Origin: Paenibacillus mesophilus | Lineage (GTDB): Bacteria > Bacillota > Bacilli > Paenibacillales > NBRC-103111 | Length of the DNA stretch: 57,153 bases | Direction: 5' to 3' | Assembly (NCBI RefSeq): GCF_005938385.1 | Contig: NZ_VCRA01000040.1 | Location: 1 to 57,153 of the forward strand | Part shown: positions 25,948 to 34,079 of the stretch, piece after piece | Numbering within the stretch: the first letter of the stretch is position 1 | How the letters are laid out: each line of letters begins with the position of its first letter | Position numbers and translations under genes: made by a program | Notes under the pieces: model-generated | Seen by the model: the letters and a program-made list of their open reading frames with translations, nothing else | What the model was told of the DNA's origin: nothing | Databases searched by the model: none

Positions 25948-27585
25948 CTAAGATCGCAGCCACATGATCGTCGTAAGCCGTTTCTTCTCCTCCTCGGCCG
26001 GAAGCGCCAGCAGGCCGGTTCGTTCCATGTATTCCATGCAGGCGAAGATGATGGAAGCTCCTGCATTCATCGCTTTGTACACAATTTCTTTTTCCGATAT
26101 GTGCGATGGAGCAAGCTTCTTCCACAGCCGGACAAATTGATCGTGCACGTCCTCCAGCTTCGATTGCGCCTGTATGCCGGCGAGCGCTTCGTCCAGAATC
26201 GATTGCAGAGCTTCTATTTGACCTTCCTTGAAGAATGGAATGAGCGAGTCCGGCTTGCCGCCCTACATGGACACGAATCCTTTCTCGACCATCCGGCTGA
26301 TGAGCAGCTTGTCGTATTCGCCGTGCTCGGCGCCGCTTTCCATGAGATCCACGATCCGGGCCATATCGGCGATATCCGGCGCGTTGAAATCTCTCCACCC
26401 GAGCCCGGACCACCAGGTTTCCATTTGCAGCCCATAATATTTCCCGTTATTTCTGGACTTGATTCCGTTATTGACGTATTTGCGAACGATACCATAATCC
26501 GGTATTCGGCGCTCATATTCCGAAGGCTCGTAGATCATTCTGGCGGATACGATATATTTGCCGCCGTCCTTCCGTTCTTCCGGCTGATATCGTTTGTAAT
26601 AGTCCGGCTCTTTCACCCGTCCGTATTGGCGGCCGATAGCATAAGGAATGAACGCCCATAACAAGAATGTATCGTTCAAATGGCATCCGTGAAAGCCGAT
26701 GGCGCGAATGTCGTCCAGTCTGGAGGAAATGCAGCCGTACAGCTCTCCTGCCATCTTATCCGCCCACTCTTTTCTAATGACGACATCCTGCGCGTAACTG
26801 TCCATCGTATCGATAATAAAATTCGTCCGGTACTTGCCTTTGCCCGTCTTGAGCAGCAAGTCGGATTTCTCGTATTTGGCGATTTCGTCCTCGACGTAAG
26901 CGCTGGCCACGCCGATGGCGCGGGCGATCTCTTCGACGGACAGCGGCTTGTCGTAAGCCGCCGCGCATATGTTGGAAGCTATGAGCGATTGGAAGTAGCT
27001 GTTCGGTTCGCCTTTGGGACCCGGCATACCGGAATGGCCCACCCCGAGCCTCACCGGTTTGAAGCTCAATTGTTCCGCGGTTTGATTCATATTCATGCCC
27101 TCCTTCAATTTTTTGCGCGCTTCGAACAGATGCCATTTGACGGTCCCCGGAGCGATTCCGGTATCCCCGGCTATGCGCTCGACGGATTGACGCTCGTAGT
27201 AGTAGCGGATCGTAATATCCCGATGCACCTTTGACAAATACGCCACTTCCATGGCAATCCGTTCCAAGCCGCCTTCCAGCCCCGCTGAGAGCTGCTCCTG
27301 AATCCCCCGCCTGGCGGTGTACGGATCGTCCAGATCGACTAAGTTCCAATGGCGCTTCTCTTTGCTTAAATAATTGCTCCACGTATAGCAGCAAATCGTA
27401 TGCACCCAAGCATCCCAGTTGGCGATTTCTTTGCCGGAGCGGACGGAACGGAGCAGTGCCATCGCAATGTCTTGAGCCAAATCTTCCGCGTTTTGCCGGT
27501 GCCCCGTCTTTGCCAGAGCAAACCCGAATATTTTGGCGGTGTATTTCTTGACTAGGGATTCGTCGAAACGGTATTCCGGAAGCAT
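25948..27585 (-). pseudogene. ECF-type RNA polymerase sigma factor with long C-terminal domain, interrupted by TAG
   Basis: The first part (440 residues) has sigma region 2 (IFGFALAKTGHRQNAEDLAQDIAMALL-like, shown in pieces), a WDAWVHTICCYTWSNYLSKEKR segment, and sigma region 4 (HRDITIRYYYERQSVERI, AGDTGIAPGTVKWHLFEARK). A long C-terminal region with a winged-helix-like SVEEIARAIGVASAYVEDEI follows, as in large ECF-like factors of Bacilli. It stops at TAG 26263-26265. The same frame then continues for about 105 codons (GGKPDSLIPFFKEGQIEALQ ... TIMWLRS) to 25948. The ATG at 27585 has GGAG eight bases upstream. Either a nonsense mutation, a base-call error or read-through separates the parts; the 440-residue product keeps both sigma regions and could still work. 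Confidence 0.75.
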
Positions 27586-27704
27586 CGCATGAACTCCTTT
27601 GAGACGTCTCGTTATATAAGTAGCCGTCAGCGGGAAACGGTTGGCCTACTGGATCTAAAAAATTTCATATTCTTGGCAAAATCATCCGTACAAAGCTCGG
27701 TCCT

Positions 27705-28040
27705 CTACGAAAAGAATAATCGGGAACGATCCAGTTTACAAACGACAAAAAAACGGCACGTCTGCGACCTACGCTTCGCAAAAGCACCGTTTTCCAAACT
27801 CGCCATACTCGATTTTCCGATTTTATATTGTTTTCCGGCAGCTTTGTCGTTTAGGACGATCGGATATTCCGGATCGTTCGATTTGCTCCACTCGCCTGTC
27901 CCTGCGCTGTACTCGCTCTTGTTCGGATTCCAATTGTAGGTCGATTTGGCGAAGGCGAACGTGCCGTCTTTTTTAAGCGTCAAGGTGCCGTCGGACGAAC
28001 CGGCGAACGTGGTGACTGTCCGGGCTTGCGCATTCCGCCG
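27705..28040 (-). pseudogene. Remnant of a secreted or lipoprotein-like gene
   Basis: An open frame that looks coding (TVTTFAGSSDGTLTLKKDGT, then FAFAKSTYNWNPNKSEYSAG and TGEWSKSNDPEYPIVLND) but has no start codon with a ribosome site; the frame is closed by TGA at 28041-28043. The pattern is that of small beta-sheet proteins of Bacilli with a GTL-L-DGTF-Y-like strand. A U-run hairpin at 27746-27793 lies inside the 3' part, which suggests the reading frame beyond it is not original. I take it as a truncated gene. The rest of the 670-bp gap (27586-27704) shows nothing. Confidence 0.5.
27746..27793 (-). terminator. Hairpin with U-run at the end of the gene remnant
   Basis: On the minus strand AAACGGTGC pairs with GTGCCGTTT (with wobble), enclosing a second GCG/CGC pairing, and six U follow. 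It would end the transcript of the remnant. Confidence 0.55.
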
Positions 28041-28086
28041 TCAGCATCATTCCACAGCTTGTTCACACATTACCGGCATGAATCCA

Positions 28087-28116
28087 TTGAATCGTTCAAA
28101 CCCGGTATGGTATAAT
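28087..28116 (+). promoter_or_regulatory. Promoter upstream of the CDF transporter leader
   Basis: TTGAAT (28087-28092), an 18-base spacer ending in TGG, and a perfect TATAAT (28111-28116). Transcription would start near 28123, about 130 bases before the transporter gene. Confidence 0.75.
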
Positions 28117-28122
28117 AACGTG

Positions 28123-28215
28123 ACTTTGTGGCAAAGTGGTGGTTGAATTGAATTCGTCGTATTTGCACATCCTAAAAAATGCCAAATCCTTGACCGAAAC
28201 CGGTCAAGGATTTTT
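28123..28215 (+). ncRNA. Candidate attenuated leader or small RNA before the CDF gene
   Basis: Between a good promoter and the GTG start lies a stretch of about 90 bases ending in a strong intrinsic terminator: AATCCTTGACC-gaaa-CCGGTCAAGGATT and five U (28184-28215). Most transcripts should stop here unless an alternative fold forms. I do not recognise a known metal riboswitch: the G-rich motifs of the NiCo (czcD) class and of yybP-ykoY are absent. Confidence 0.5.
28184..28215 (+). terminator. Terminator in the CDF leader
   Basis: An 11-base stem with a short GAAA-type loop followed by UUUUUG, 40 bases ahead of the transporter start. Confidence 0.85.
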
Positions 28216-28254
28216 GTTTCCTTCGGGAAAAAAAACTGTAGGGGGTAATCATTT

Positions 28255-29142
28255 GTGACCGGGGGGAACAATGCGTCCATGCTTGCCGTATGGATCAGCC
28301 TGCTCAGCAATGCCGCGTTAACCGTACTTAAATTACTCGTCGGTTTGTTGGCGGGAAGCCAAGTTTTGATCGCCGACGGCGTTCATAACGCAGGCGATGT
28401 TATCGCCACGGCCGCCGCTTTAAGCTCCATGCGCATCTCGAAACGCCCTGCCGACGAGGACCACCCATACGGTCACGGCAAGGCGGAAGTGCTCGGCTCC
28501 GGCATCGTAGCCATCATTCTTGGGCTTGCGGCGCTCTATATCGGCTACCACGCCGTACTCGCTTTTTTTCACGAACCGGGTCAGGCCAGTTTGCTCGCTC
28601 TTGCGGCGGCGATTGTTTCCGTCGTGTGGAAGCAGGCGCTGTACGTGTACACGATGAGAATCGGCAGGAAGGAGAACAGCAAAGGACTGATCGCAACCGC
28701 ATACGACCATCTGGCCGACGTGTACGCCTCTATCGCTGCGGTAATCGGAATTGGGCTCGCTCTTATCGGCGATTATTACGACATTCATTATTTGGCTTAC
28801 GGCGATCCGGCCGCAGGTATTATCGTGTCCGTCCTCGTATTGAAATTGGCTTGGCATATGGCCCAGGAAGCGATCGACATCTTGATGGAGAAAACGGTTA
28901 GCGAGGAGAAGCTGAGCGAATACACCTCGCTCGTGAGAAGCATACCCCAAGTGAAAAGGATCGACCGGATCCGGGCTAGAGAGCATGGCCACTATATTTT
29001 GGTCGACGTGCGCGTAAGCATTCCCGGGGAGCTTAGCATCCAGCAAGGTCACGACATCGCCCGCTCCATCAAGCGGGCGATCATGGACCGCCATCAGGAA
29101 GTGGATGAAGTTCTGATCCATCTCAATCCTTGGTACAGCTAA
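28255..29142 (+). CDS. Cation diffusion facilitator (CDF) metal exporter
   Basis: A 295-residue membrane protein with about six segments and a cytoplasmic C-terminal domain. It should export divalent metal ions in exchange for protons. Metal-site residues are visible in helix 2 (LIADGVHNAGDVIATAA) and helix 5 (AYDHLADVYASI), with DEDHPYGHGKAEVLGS after the second helix. The ion (zinc, manganese, cobalt or iron) cannot be told. The start is GTG with GGGGG nine bases upstream. The terminator in its leader suggests control by transcription attenuation. Confidence 0.92.
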   Translation: MTGGNNASMLAVWISLLSNAALTVLKLLVGLLAGSQVLIADGVHNAGDVIATAAALSSMRISKRPADEDHPYGHGKAEVLGSGIVAIILGLAALYIGYHAVLAFFHEPGQASLLALAAAIVSVVWKQALYVYTMRIGRKENSKGLIATAYDHLADVYASIAAVIGIGLALIGDYYDIHYLAYGDPAAGIIVSVLVLKLAWHMAQEAIDILMEKTVSEEKLSEYTSLVRSIPQVKRIDRIRAREHGHYILVDVRVSIPGELSIQQGHDIARSIKRAIMDRHQEVDEVLIHLNPWYS

Positions 29143-29156
29143 AGCGTCCGACAAAC

Positions 29157-29174
29157 GGCGGCAATGAAGCCGCC
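29157..29174. terminator. Weak hairpin between the convergent CDF and VanW genes
   Basis: GGCGGC-N6-GCCGCC lies 14 bases after the CDF stop; the minus strand has a short UUUGU after it. It could work as a weak terminator for either gene. Confidence 0.4.
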
Positions 29175-29225
29175 CGCTTGTACCGGAGAGGAACGACGCC
29201 CCTTCCCGGCACTCGGCGACGGGAA

Positions 29226-30155
29226 TTACTGTCGGCTCGGATCGTTCGCGTCGTTATCAATCGATATCTCTTCCGGCAAACGTTTCGACGTACTGGGCAC
29301 TTCACGCGGCTTGTACTCGATCGCGTCGGAAGAGTAGATCGAGACGGACATCGTCCCTCCGCCCGCGAACGAGCGAATGAGGATCGGCTGATTGTATTGG
29401 TTCACAAACGTAAAATCCGGTCCGCCCCAGCTTACCGTCGCATCCCGGCCCGGCGGCACGTAAGGCACGTCGCGGCTGTGGGAATAACGCTGCACGATTT
29501 GCAAGCCCGCACGGTCTGAAGCATTGAACAGTGTCGAAGAAACTTGGCATATTCCTCCGCCGATTCCTTCCGACATCTCTCCCCTTACGATGATCGGAGC
29601 GCGCAAATATCCCCGGTCCTCCGTACGCCTTCCGACGACTTTGTTGAACGAGAATAGTTCCCCCGGGAAGACGACGTGATTGTTGATCGTTTTCGATGCA
29701 AGCGCCAAATTGAAAGAGCGGTTTTTGTTGCCCGTATTGTAGTAAGTCGTGTATTGCCCGATCGGCTTCTGCCGTATGTTCGCAAGCAGCTCGCTGTCCA
29801 CCCTCGGATAAATCGCTATTCGCTCCGCTTCGATCCGGGATGGGCCTTTGCCGTAATAATACGTATAAAATTGCTCCTTAAACGATTCGCGATTCAGTCT
29901 ATAGCCCGGCTTCTCCGGAATGATCTTCCCGTTGTCCCCGATTTTCGCGTTAACGGGCGGCTGGTACGTGCGCCGGTCCGCATGATCGATCAGACGGTCG
30001 AGCTTGTCCATGTCGATCATCGTTTGACCCGGAAGCGAATAGTCCGACCGGTTGGCGGTCACTATCGGTTGTCCTTGAAGCTCCAGCGATAAAGGTTCGG
30101 GAATATGTGCTTGCGCAAGCAGCATCATCATTCCGATCAGCCATGCGGATTTCAT
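29226..30155 (-). CDS. VanW family protein, exported
   Basis: A 309-residue protein with an N-terminal signal segment (MKSAWLIGMMMLLAQAH). The VanW domain covers the second half: YYNTGNKNRSFNLALASKTI, VVFPGELFSFNKVVGRRTE, and IGGGICQVSSTLFNASDRAG, followed by VPPGRDATVSWGGPDFTFVN. VanW proteins are linked to some vancomycin-resistance clusters but are widespread in spore formers, with no established reaction; there are no other van genes nearby. The ATG at 30155 has GGGGG ten bases upstream. It is divergent from bdbD. Confidence 0.88.
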   Translation of the reverse strand: MKSAWLIGMMMLLAQAHIPEPLSLELQGQPIVTANRSDYSLPGQTMIDMDKLDRLIDHADRRTYQPPVNAKIGDNGKIIPEKPGYRLNRESFKEQFYTYYYGKGPSRIEAERIAIYPRVDSELLANIRQKPIGQYTTYYNTGNKNRSFNLALASKTINNHVVFPGELFSFNKVVGRRTEDRGYLRAPIIVRGEMSEGIGGGICQVSSTLFNASDRAGLQIVQRYSHSRDVPYVPPGRDATVSWGGPDFTFVNQYNQPILIRSFAGGGTMSVSIYSSDAIEYKPREVPSTSKRLPEEISIDNDANDPSRQ

Positions 30156-30381
30156 AATCGGTGTACCCCCGTCCTGTTCACGTGTATATCCTCGTAGATA
30201 CATTTTCCCAACTCCCCCGAAATTATGATTCGAAACGGTTATAGGGGCGGTCGGCAAGAACAGGAATAAAATGGGGAACACAGAGGACAAACCGTTTGCG
30301 GATCGGGCGAGTTACCTAACTGAGGCAGGAGAACACGCAAGTGCTCATCGGCAGACAATAACAGATAAGGATGTGCGAGCA

Positions 30382-31092
30382 TTGAAGAAAAAATCCGCGA
30401 AAGCGAGCTACAAGGAACATCGGAGACAGGAGCTGGAAAAACAGCAAAAAACGAATAAGAGACTCATGTGGATAACGGCGGTCGCCGTTGTAGCCATTAT
30501 TGCGCTCGTTGTCATATTCAAGCCTAAGCCGGGACCCGTAGATTTTGCCTACGATCAGCTGCCCGTTCTGGGATCGAAGGAAGCGCCGGTGAAAATCGTG
30601 GAGTTCGGCGATTACAAATGCCCGACCTGTCAATATTTCAGCCAGGAGATCGCGCCGAAGCTCCAGAAAGACTACATCGACAAAGGACTCGCTTCTCTCC
30701 ATTTCGTCAACTTTGCTTTTCTGGGCCCGGATTCGACCACGGCGGCTCTGGCCGCGCAATCGGTATACCACCAGAGCAACGATGCGTTCTGGAAGTTTTA
30801 TGACGCGCTGTACAAAAACCAGGGCAACGAAAATATACAATGGGCGACTCCCGAATTTTTGACCAACTTGATTCGTACCCAAGGAATTGCGGTCGATGCG
30901 AACAAGGTGATGGACGATATCAAGAACAAAACGTACGTCTCCGAAGTGGACGAGCATAATGCGAAAGCCCGCAAATCCGGAGTTACCGGCACTCCTTCGC
31001 TGTTCATTAACGGAGTGAAGCTTGCCAATGCGGTCGACTACGATTCGATCAAGTCCGCGATCGATCAGGCATTAAAGGGTGAAGGCAAATGA
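30382..31092 (+). CDS. bdbD: DsbA-like thiol-disulfide oxidoreductase, membrane-anchored
   Basis: A 236-residue protein: a basic cytoplasmic N-terminus, one membrane anchor (MWITAVAVVAIIALVVIF), then an extracytoplasmic thioredoxin-like domain with active site CPTC (residues about 85-88) and the cis-Pro loop GVTGTPSLFINGV. It forms disulfide bonds in exported proteins. I use the TTG at 30382 (MKKKSAKASYK), with AAGGA about ten bases upstream; the frame is open to 30271 but overlaps the VanW leader. The stop overlaps the ATG of bdbC by four bases, so the pair is coupled. Confidence 0.88.
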   Translation: MKKKSAKASYKEHRRQELEKQQKTNKRLMWITAVAVVAIIALVVIFKPKPGPVDFAYDQLPVLGSKEAPVKIVEFGDYKCPTCQYFSQEIAPKLQKDYIDKGLASLHFVNFAFLGPDSTTAALAAQSVYHQSNDAFWKFYDALYKNQGNENIQWATPEFLTNLIRTQGIAVDANKVMDDIKNKTYVSEVDEHNAKARKSGVTGTPSLFINGVKLANAVDYDSIKSAIDQALKGEGK

Positions 31093-31523
31093 CGAACGAA
31101 TCCGGAATGCTTTCGCTGGTTCGGAAATATTCGCTGTATATGGCCTGGTTCGTATCCCTCGTCGCCGTCGGCGGAAGCCTGTACTTCAGCGAAATAGCCG
31201 GGTACGTACCGTGCAAGCTTTGCTGGTTTCAACGGATTTTCATGTACCCGCTGGTCATCATTCTGGGCAAAGCGTGCTATCAGGACGACCGCAAACAGAT
31301 CGGTTACGTATTGCCGCTCAGCATCATCGGCGGACTCATTTCCCTTTATCATTACATGGAGCAGAAAATTCCGGGAATGGCCGGATTAATGCCTTGCACG
31401 TCGGGAGTGCCGTGCAATACGGATTACATCAACTGGCTCGGATTTATTACGATTCCTTTCTTGGCACTGATCGCGTTCAGCCTGATCACCCTGATTTTAT
31501 GGATAGGACGCGTCCGTTCGTAA
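31089..31523 (+). CDS. bdbC: DsbB-like disulfide oxidoreductase
   Basis: A 144-residue membrane protein with four segments. It carries the first active Cys pair in VPCKLCWFQRIFMYP and the second in MPCTSGVPC, the pattern of BdbC. It re-oxidises BdbD and passes electrons to quinone. It overlaps bdbD by four bases (ATGA) and ends before a hairpin terminator. Confidence 0.93.
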   Translation: MTNESGMLSLVRKYSLYMAWFVSLVAVGGSLYFSEIAGYVPCKLCWFQRIFMYPLVIILGKACYQDDRKQIGYVLPLSIIGGLISLYHYMEQKIPGMAGLMPCTSGVPCNTDYINWLGFITIPFLALIAFSLITLILWIGRVRS

Positions 31524-31537
31524 CCGGCAATCTTTAT

Positions 31538-31585
31538 AGAGGCAGTCCTTGGGGGCAATGTTGCCCTTCGAGGTCGGCCTCTTTT
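31538..31585 (+). terminator. Terminator of bdbDC
   Basis: AGAGGC and GCCTCU close a stem that holds an inner GGGGCAA/TTGCCC hairpin and ends in UUUU. It follows the bdbC stop by 15 bases. Confidence 0.7.
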
Positions 31586-31630
31586 GCTTATTTGATGGTA
31601 TAATGGGAGACAGACTGGGAGGAATAGCGG

Positions 31631-32338
31631 ATGGAAACGAGCGGGGACACATCTCCTTCTTTCATGCAAGGAGTATATGACTGCGTACCTACCTTACTCG
31701 GGTATATAAGTATCGGCTTCGCGGCAGGAATAGTCGGAAATTCCGCCGATCTCAGCGTCATGGAGATCGGCCTGCTGTCGGCTCTTGTGTATGCGGGAGC
31801 GTCGCAATTCATCATTTGCGCCATGCTGATGACGATGAGCCCGCCGTCCGCGATCATAGCGACGACGTTTCTCGTCAACTTGCGCCACTTCTTGATGAGT
31901 GCGGCTCTGGCTCCGTATTTCTCGAAGTATTCACTGCTCCAAAACATCGGGATCGGCACCCTGCTGACCGATGAATCGTTCGGAGTGGCGTCCCACCGGA
32001 TTGCCAAAGGGCTCATGCTCGGCAACCGCTGGATGAACGGCTTGAATGTCAGCGCCTATCTTACTTGGATAGCCGCTTGCATGGCCGGAGGATGGCTAGG
32101 CAGCTGGATTCCCGACCCGGAAGCGGCCGGCCTGGACTTTGCCTTGACGGCCATGTTTGTGGCGCTGCTCGTTCTGCAGCTGTATGCGCTGCCCGCTTCG
32201 AAGCTGAGGCATTACATAACCTTGATCGCTTATATGATCATCACCATGTTCGTCCTATCCTGTTTCTTCTCCACCTATATGGCCGTGCTTTTGTCGACGG
32301 TTATCGTAGCTGCTGTCGGGGCGGTGACAGAGAAGTGA
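31631..32338 (+). CDS. azlC: AzlC-family branched-chain amino acid exporter subunit
   Basis: A 235-residue membrane protein. GVYDCVPTLLGYISIGFAAG at the start, YAGASQFIICAMLM, and NLRHFLMSAALAPYF are hallmark stretches of AzlC/YgaZ. With AzlD it exports branched-chain amino acids or analogues. GGGAGGA lies about eight bases before the ATG. The stop overlaps the GTG start of azlD (GTGA). Confidence 0.93.
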   Translation: METSGDTSPSFMQGVYDCVPTLLGYISIGFAAGIVGNSADLSVMEIGLLSALVYAGASQFIICAMLMTMSPPSAIIATTFLVNLRHFLMSAALAPYFSKYSLLQNIGIGTLLTDESFGVASHRIAKGLMLGNRWMNGLNVSAYLTWIAACMAGGWLGSWIPDPEAAGLDFALTAMFVALLVLQLYALPASKLRHYITLIAYMIITMFVLSCFFSTYMAVLLSTVIVAAVGAVTEK

Positions 32339-32658
32339 CAGTGGATCTGTCGGTGCTGCTTATCATCCTGGGTTGCGCTCTCGTCACTTGGATTCCCCGG
32401 ATTACGCCTTTCGTCGTCGTCCGGAATATGAATTTGCCGAAAGCTTTTCTGAGGTGGCTGTCCTATATCCCGGTTTGCCTGCTTACCGCTCTGATCGTAC
32501 AAGGGGTTATCCGCAAATCGGATCCGGTCCCTGCCGTCGACTGGTTGAATTTGGCGATCCTGGTTCCCACTTTATTCACCGCGATAAAAACGAAAAGCTT
32601 GCTGATGACCGTGCTTACGGGAATCGTCTCCGCCGCTTTGTTCAGGTGGCTGTTCTGA
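32335..32658 (+). CDS. azlD: AzlD-family small subunit of the branched-chain amino acid exporter
   Basis: A 107-residue membrane protein with four segments and the family pattern LVTWIPRITPFVVVRNMNLP, FLRWLSYIPVCLLTALIVQG and C-terminal TKSLLMTVLTGIVSAALFRW. The GTG at 32335 overlaps the azlC stop; a second GTG two codons later is possible. A strong terminator follows. Confidence 0.9.
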   Translation: MTVDLSVLLIILGCALVTWIPRITPFVVVRNMNLPKAFLRWLSYIPVCLLTALIVQGVIRKSDPVPAVDWLNLAILVPTLFTAIKTKSLLMTVLTGIVSAALFRWLF

Positions 32659-32667
32659 GTAATACGT

Positions 32668-32706
32668 AAAATCCCCCGAAACCGCAACGGTTCGAGGGAT
32701 TTTTTT
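32668..32706. terminator. Bidirectional terminator between azlD and the UxaC-like gene
   Basis: AAATCCCCCGAAACCG and CGGTTCGAGGGATTT form a long stem with one mismatch, then U-runs on plus; on minus the stem is followed by a U-rich stretch too. Two convergent genes end on either side. Confidence 0.85.
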
Positions 32707-32716
32707 ACTTGATGGT

Positions 32717-33994
32717 TCAGCTTCCCGCGCCTTCCACCGGATTCGGCTTGCCCAGGAAACGCCAGAATGCTCCGCCGAACAGATCGGCCACGTCGCGGCG
32801 TATTTCCTTCTTCTTGATTTTCCAGCCGGTGTCGAGCAGGTCGCAATATTTATCGCCCAGAACGTTCGCGATAATTTCACGGGAATGGTCCCATTTGTAC
32901 AGCAGCTGATCCAGCACCCGGCAGTCGGAATGCTGCGGCGTAACGCTCGTGCCGAGCAGCTCGAAGCGCATGCGCGTCATTTCCTCGATCAAGCTCGGGT
33001 TGTTCAGGAACCACCAGCAGCCGAATACGTGCAGGTTGCGGAATTTGCGAGCGGCGACAGTCAAGCCGTGCTGATTCTCGCGGGCGAGCATCGTACAGAG
33101 GAATTTGTTGTCCGGATGCATCGCGCACATTTGCTCGACCGCCCGGACATCGCTCAATCCGACGCTGTCTCCCGCGTCGCCGAGCGCCGGGTTCACCCGT
33201 TTGTTCACGCCGATCATCATCGCGAACGGAATATCGAATTCGCGGGCGACCGGAATGATGCACTTCTCGATAATGTCGCCGCGCGCCGTTTTTTCCGGAT
33301 AACGGAAGCTCGGAGGAAGCGAAACCGCCATATACAGCGGATTCATTTTGCGGATCCAGTAACGCAAAAACTCGCGGATGCCTTCGACCGTTTTGTCCGA
33401 AACGGCTTTCTCGACATCGTATCCCCATTCCTTCAACCGCTTCCACGTATGCTCCCCCCACTGCATGAGCAGCGGATCGATCCGCAGGGCGGTATTGAAG
33501 CGCGGATCCACCTTCTCGAGCGTCTCCCAGCCGTCGCGTTCCGAATCGACGAACGGATCGTTCGTCATGCATACGTTGGCCACGTTGGATAGCTTGAAGA
33601 CGAGATCGATGTATTCGCTTGTTGTTTTCGAAGCGAAGAAAGCGCGGTAGGCTTCCAAATCTCTGGACGCCACATCGAGTCCTAGACGGCTGAGTACGGT
33701 CAATACGCCTCGGCACGCTTCGCTGTAAGGCGAATGGTCGATGAACAGCGTTTTCCAGACGAGATCGGCCTGCTCCCGCTTCGACATTGCCCAGAACGCC
33801 TCGTACTCAAGCTCCGGGTAGAAACGGAACGTCTCCGCGACCAGGTAATGATAAGTCAGCAATTCGTCGATTCCCCACAGCAGCATATTGCCGAAGTCTT
33901 CCGTGAACAAGTGGGTGTGAATGTCGGAGATCGGGGTGGTGCGGACGGTTTCCCGAACGTACGCACGAAGCTCCTCTTTGTTTTGAAATGCCAT
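32717..33994 (-). CDS. Glucuronate isomerase (UxaC) family protein
   Basis: A 425-residue metal-dependent amidohydrolase-fold protein. TPISDIHTHLF with the metal-binding HxH and LYHYL-type helix near the start, then CMTNDP, RIDPLL, SLPPSFRYPE, and NLHVFGCWWFLNNPSLIEEM near the C-terminus fit the uronate isomerase family. True UxaC proteins are somewhat longer (about 465), so an altered substrate is possible. It would turn glucuronate or galacturonate into the keto form. AAAGGA lies eight bases before the ATG. It is 85 bases downstream of uxaE on the same strand. Confidence 0.82.
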   Translation of the reverse strand: MAFQNKEELRAYVRETVRTTPISDIHTHLFTEDFGNMLLWGIDELLTYHYLVAETFRFYPELEYEAFWAMSKREQADLVWKTLFIDHSPYSEACRGVLTVLSRLGLDVASRDLEAYRAFFASKTTSEYIDLVFKLSNVANVCMTNDPFVDSERDGWETLEKVDPRFNTALRIDPLLMQWGEHTWKRLKEWGYDVEKAVSDKTVEGIREFLRYWIRKMNPLYMAVSLPPSFRYPEKTARGDIIEKCIIPVAREFDIPFAMMIGVNKRVNPALGDAGDSVGLSDVRAVEQMCAMHPDNKFLCTMLARENQHGLTVAARKFRNLHVFGCWWFLNNPSLIEEMTRMRFELLGTSVTPQHSDCRVLDQLLYKWDHSREIIANVLGDKYCDLLDTGWKIKKKEIRRDVADLFGGAFWRFLGKPNPVEGAGS

Positions 33995-34079
33995 AAGCCG
34001 CTTCCTTTCCCCAGTAAGACGGAATTGATGATGTTAACGTGTGCATCTAAGTCATGCTTCTATTTTACACGTCTCCGCC

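Noticed and set aside
28123..28183. NiCo (czcD) or manganese (yybP-ykoY) riboswitch before the CDF gene
   Set aside because: The expected G-rich conserved junction motifs are not present, so only an unclassified leader is reported.
29226..30155. Vancomycin-resistance cluster
   Set aside because: Only a VanW-family gene is present; these are common in spore formers and no vanH, vanA/B or vanX genes lie nearby.
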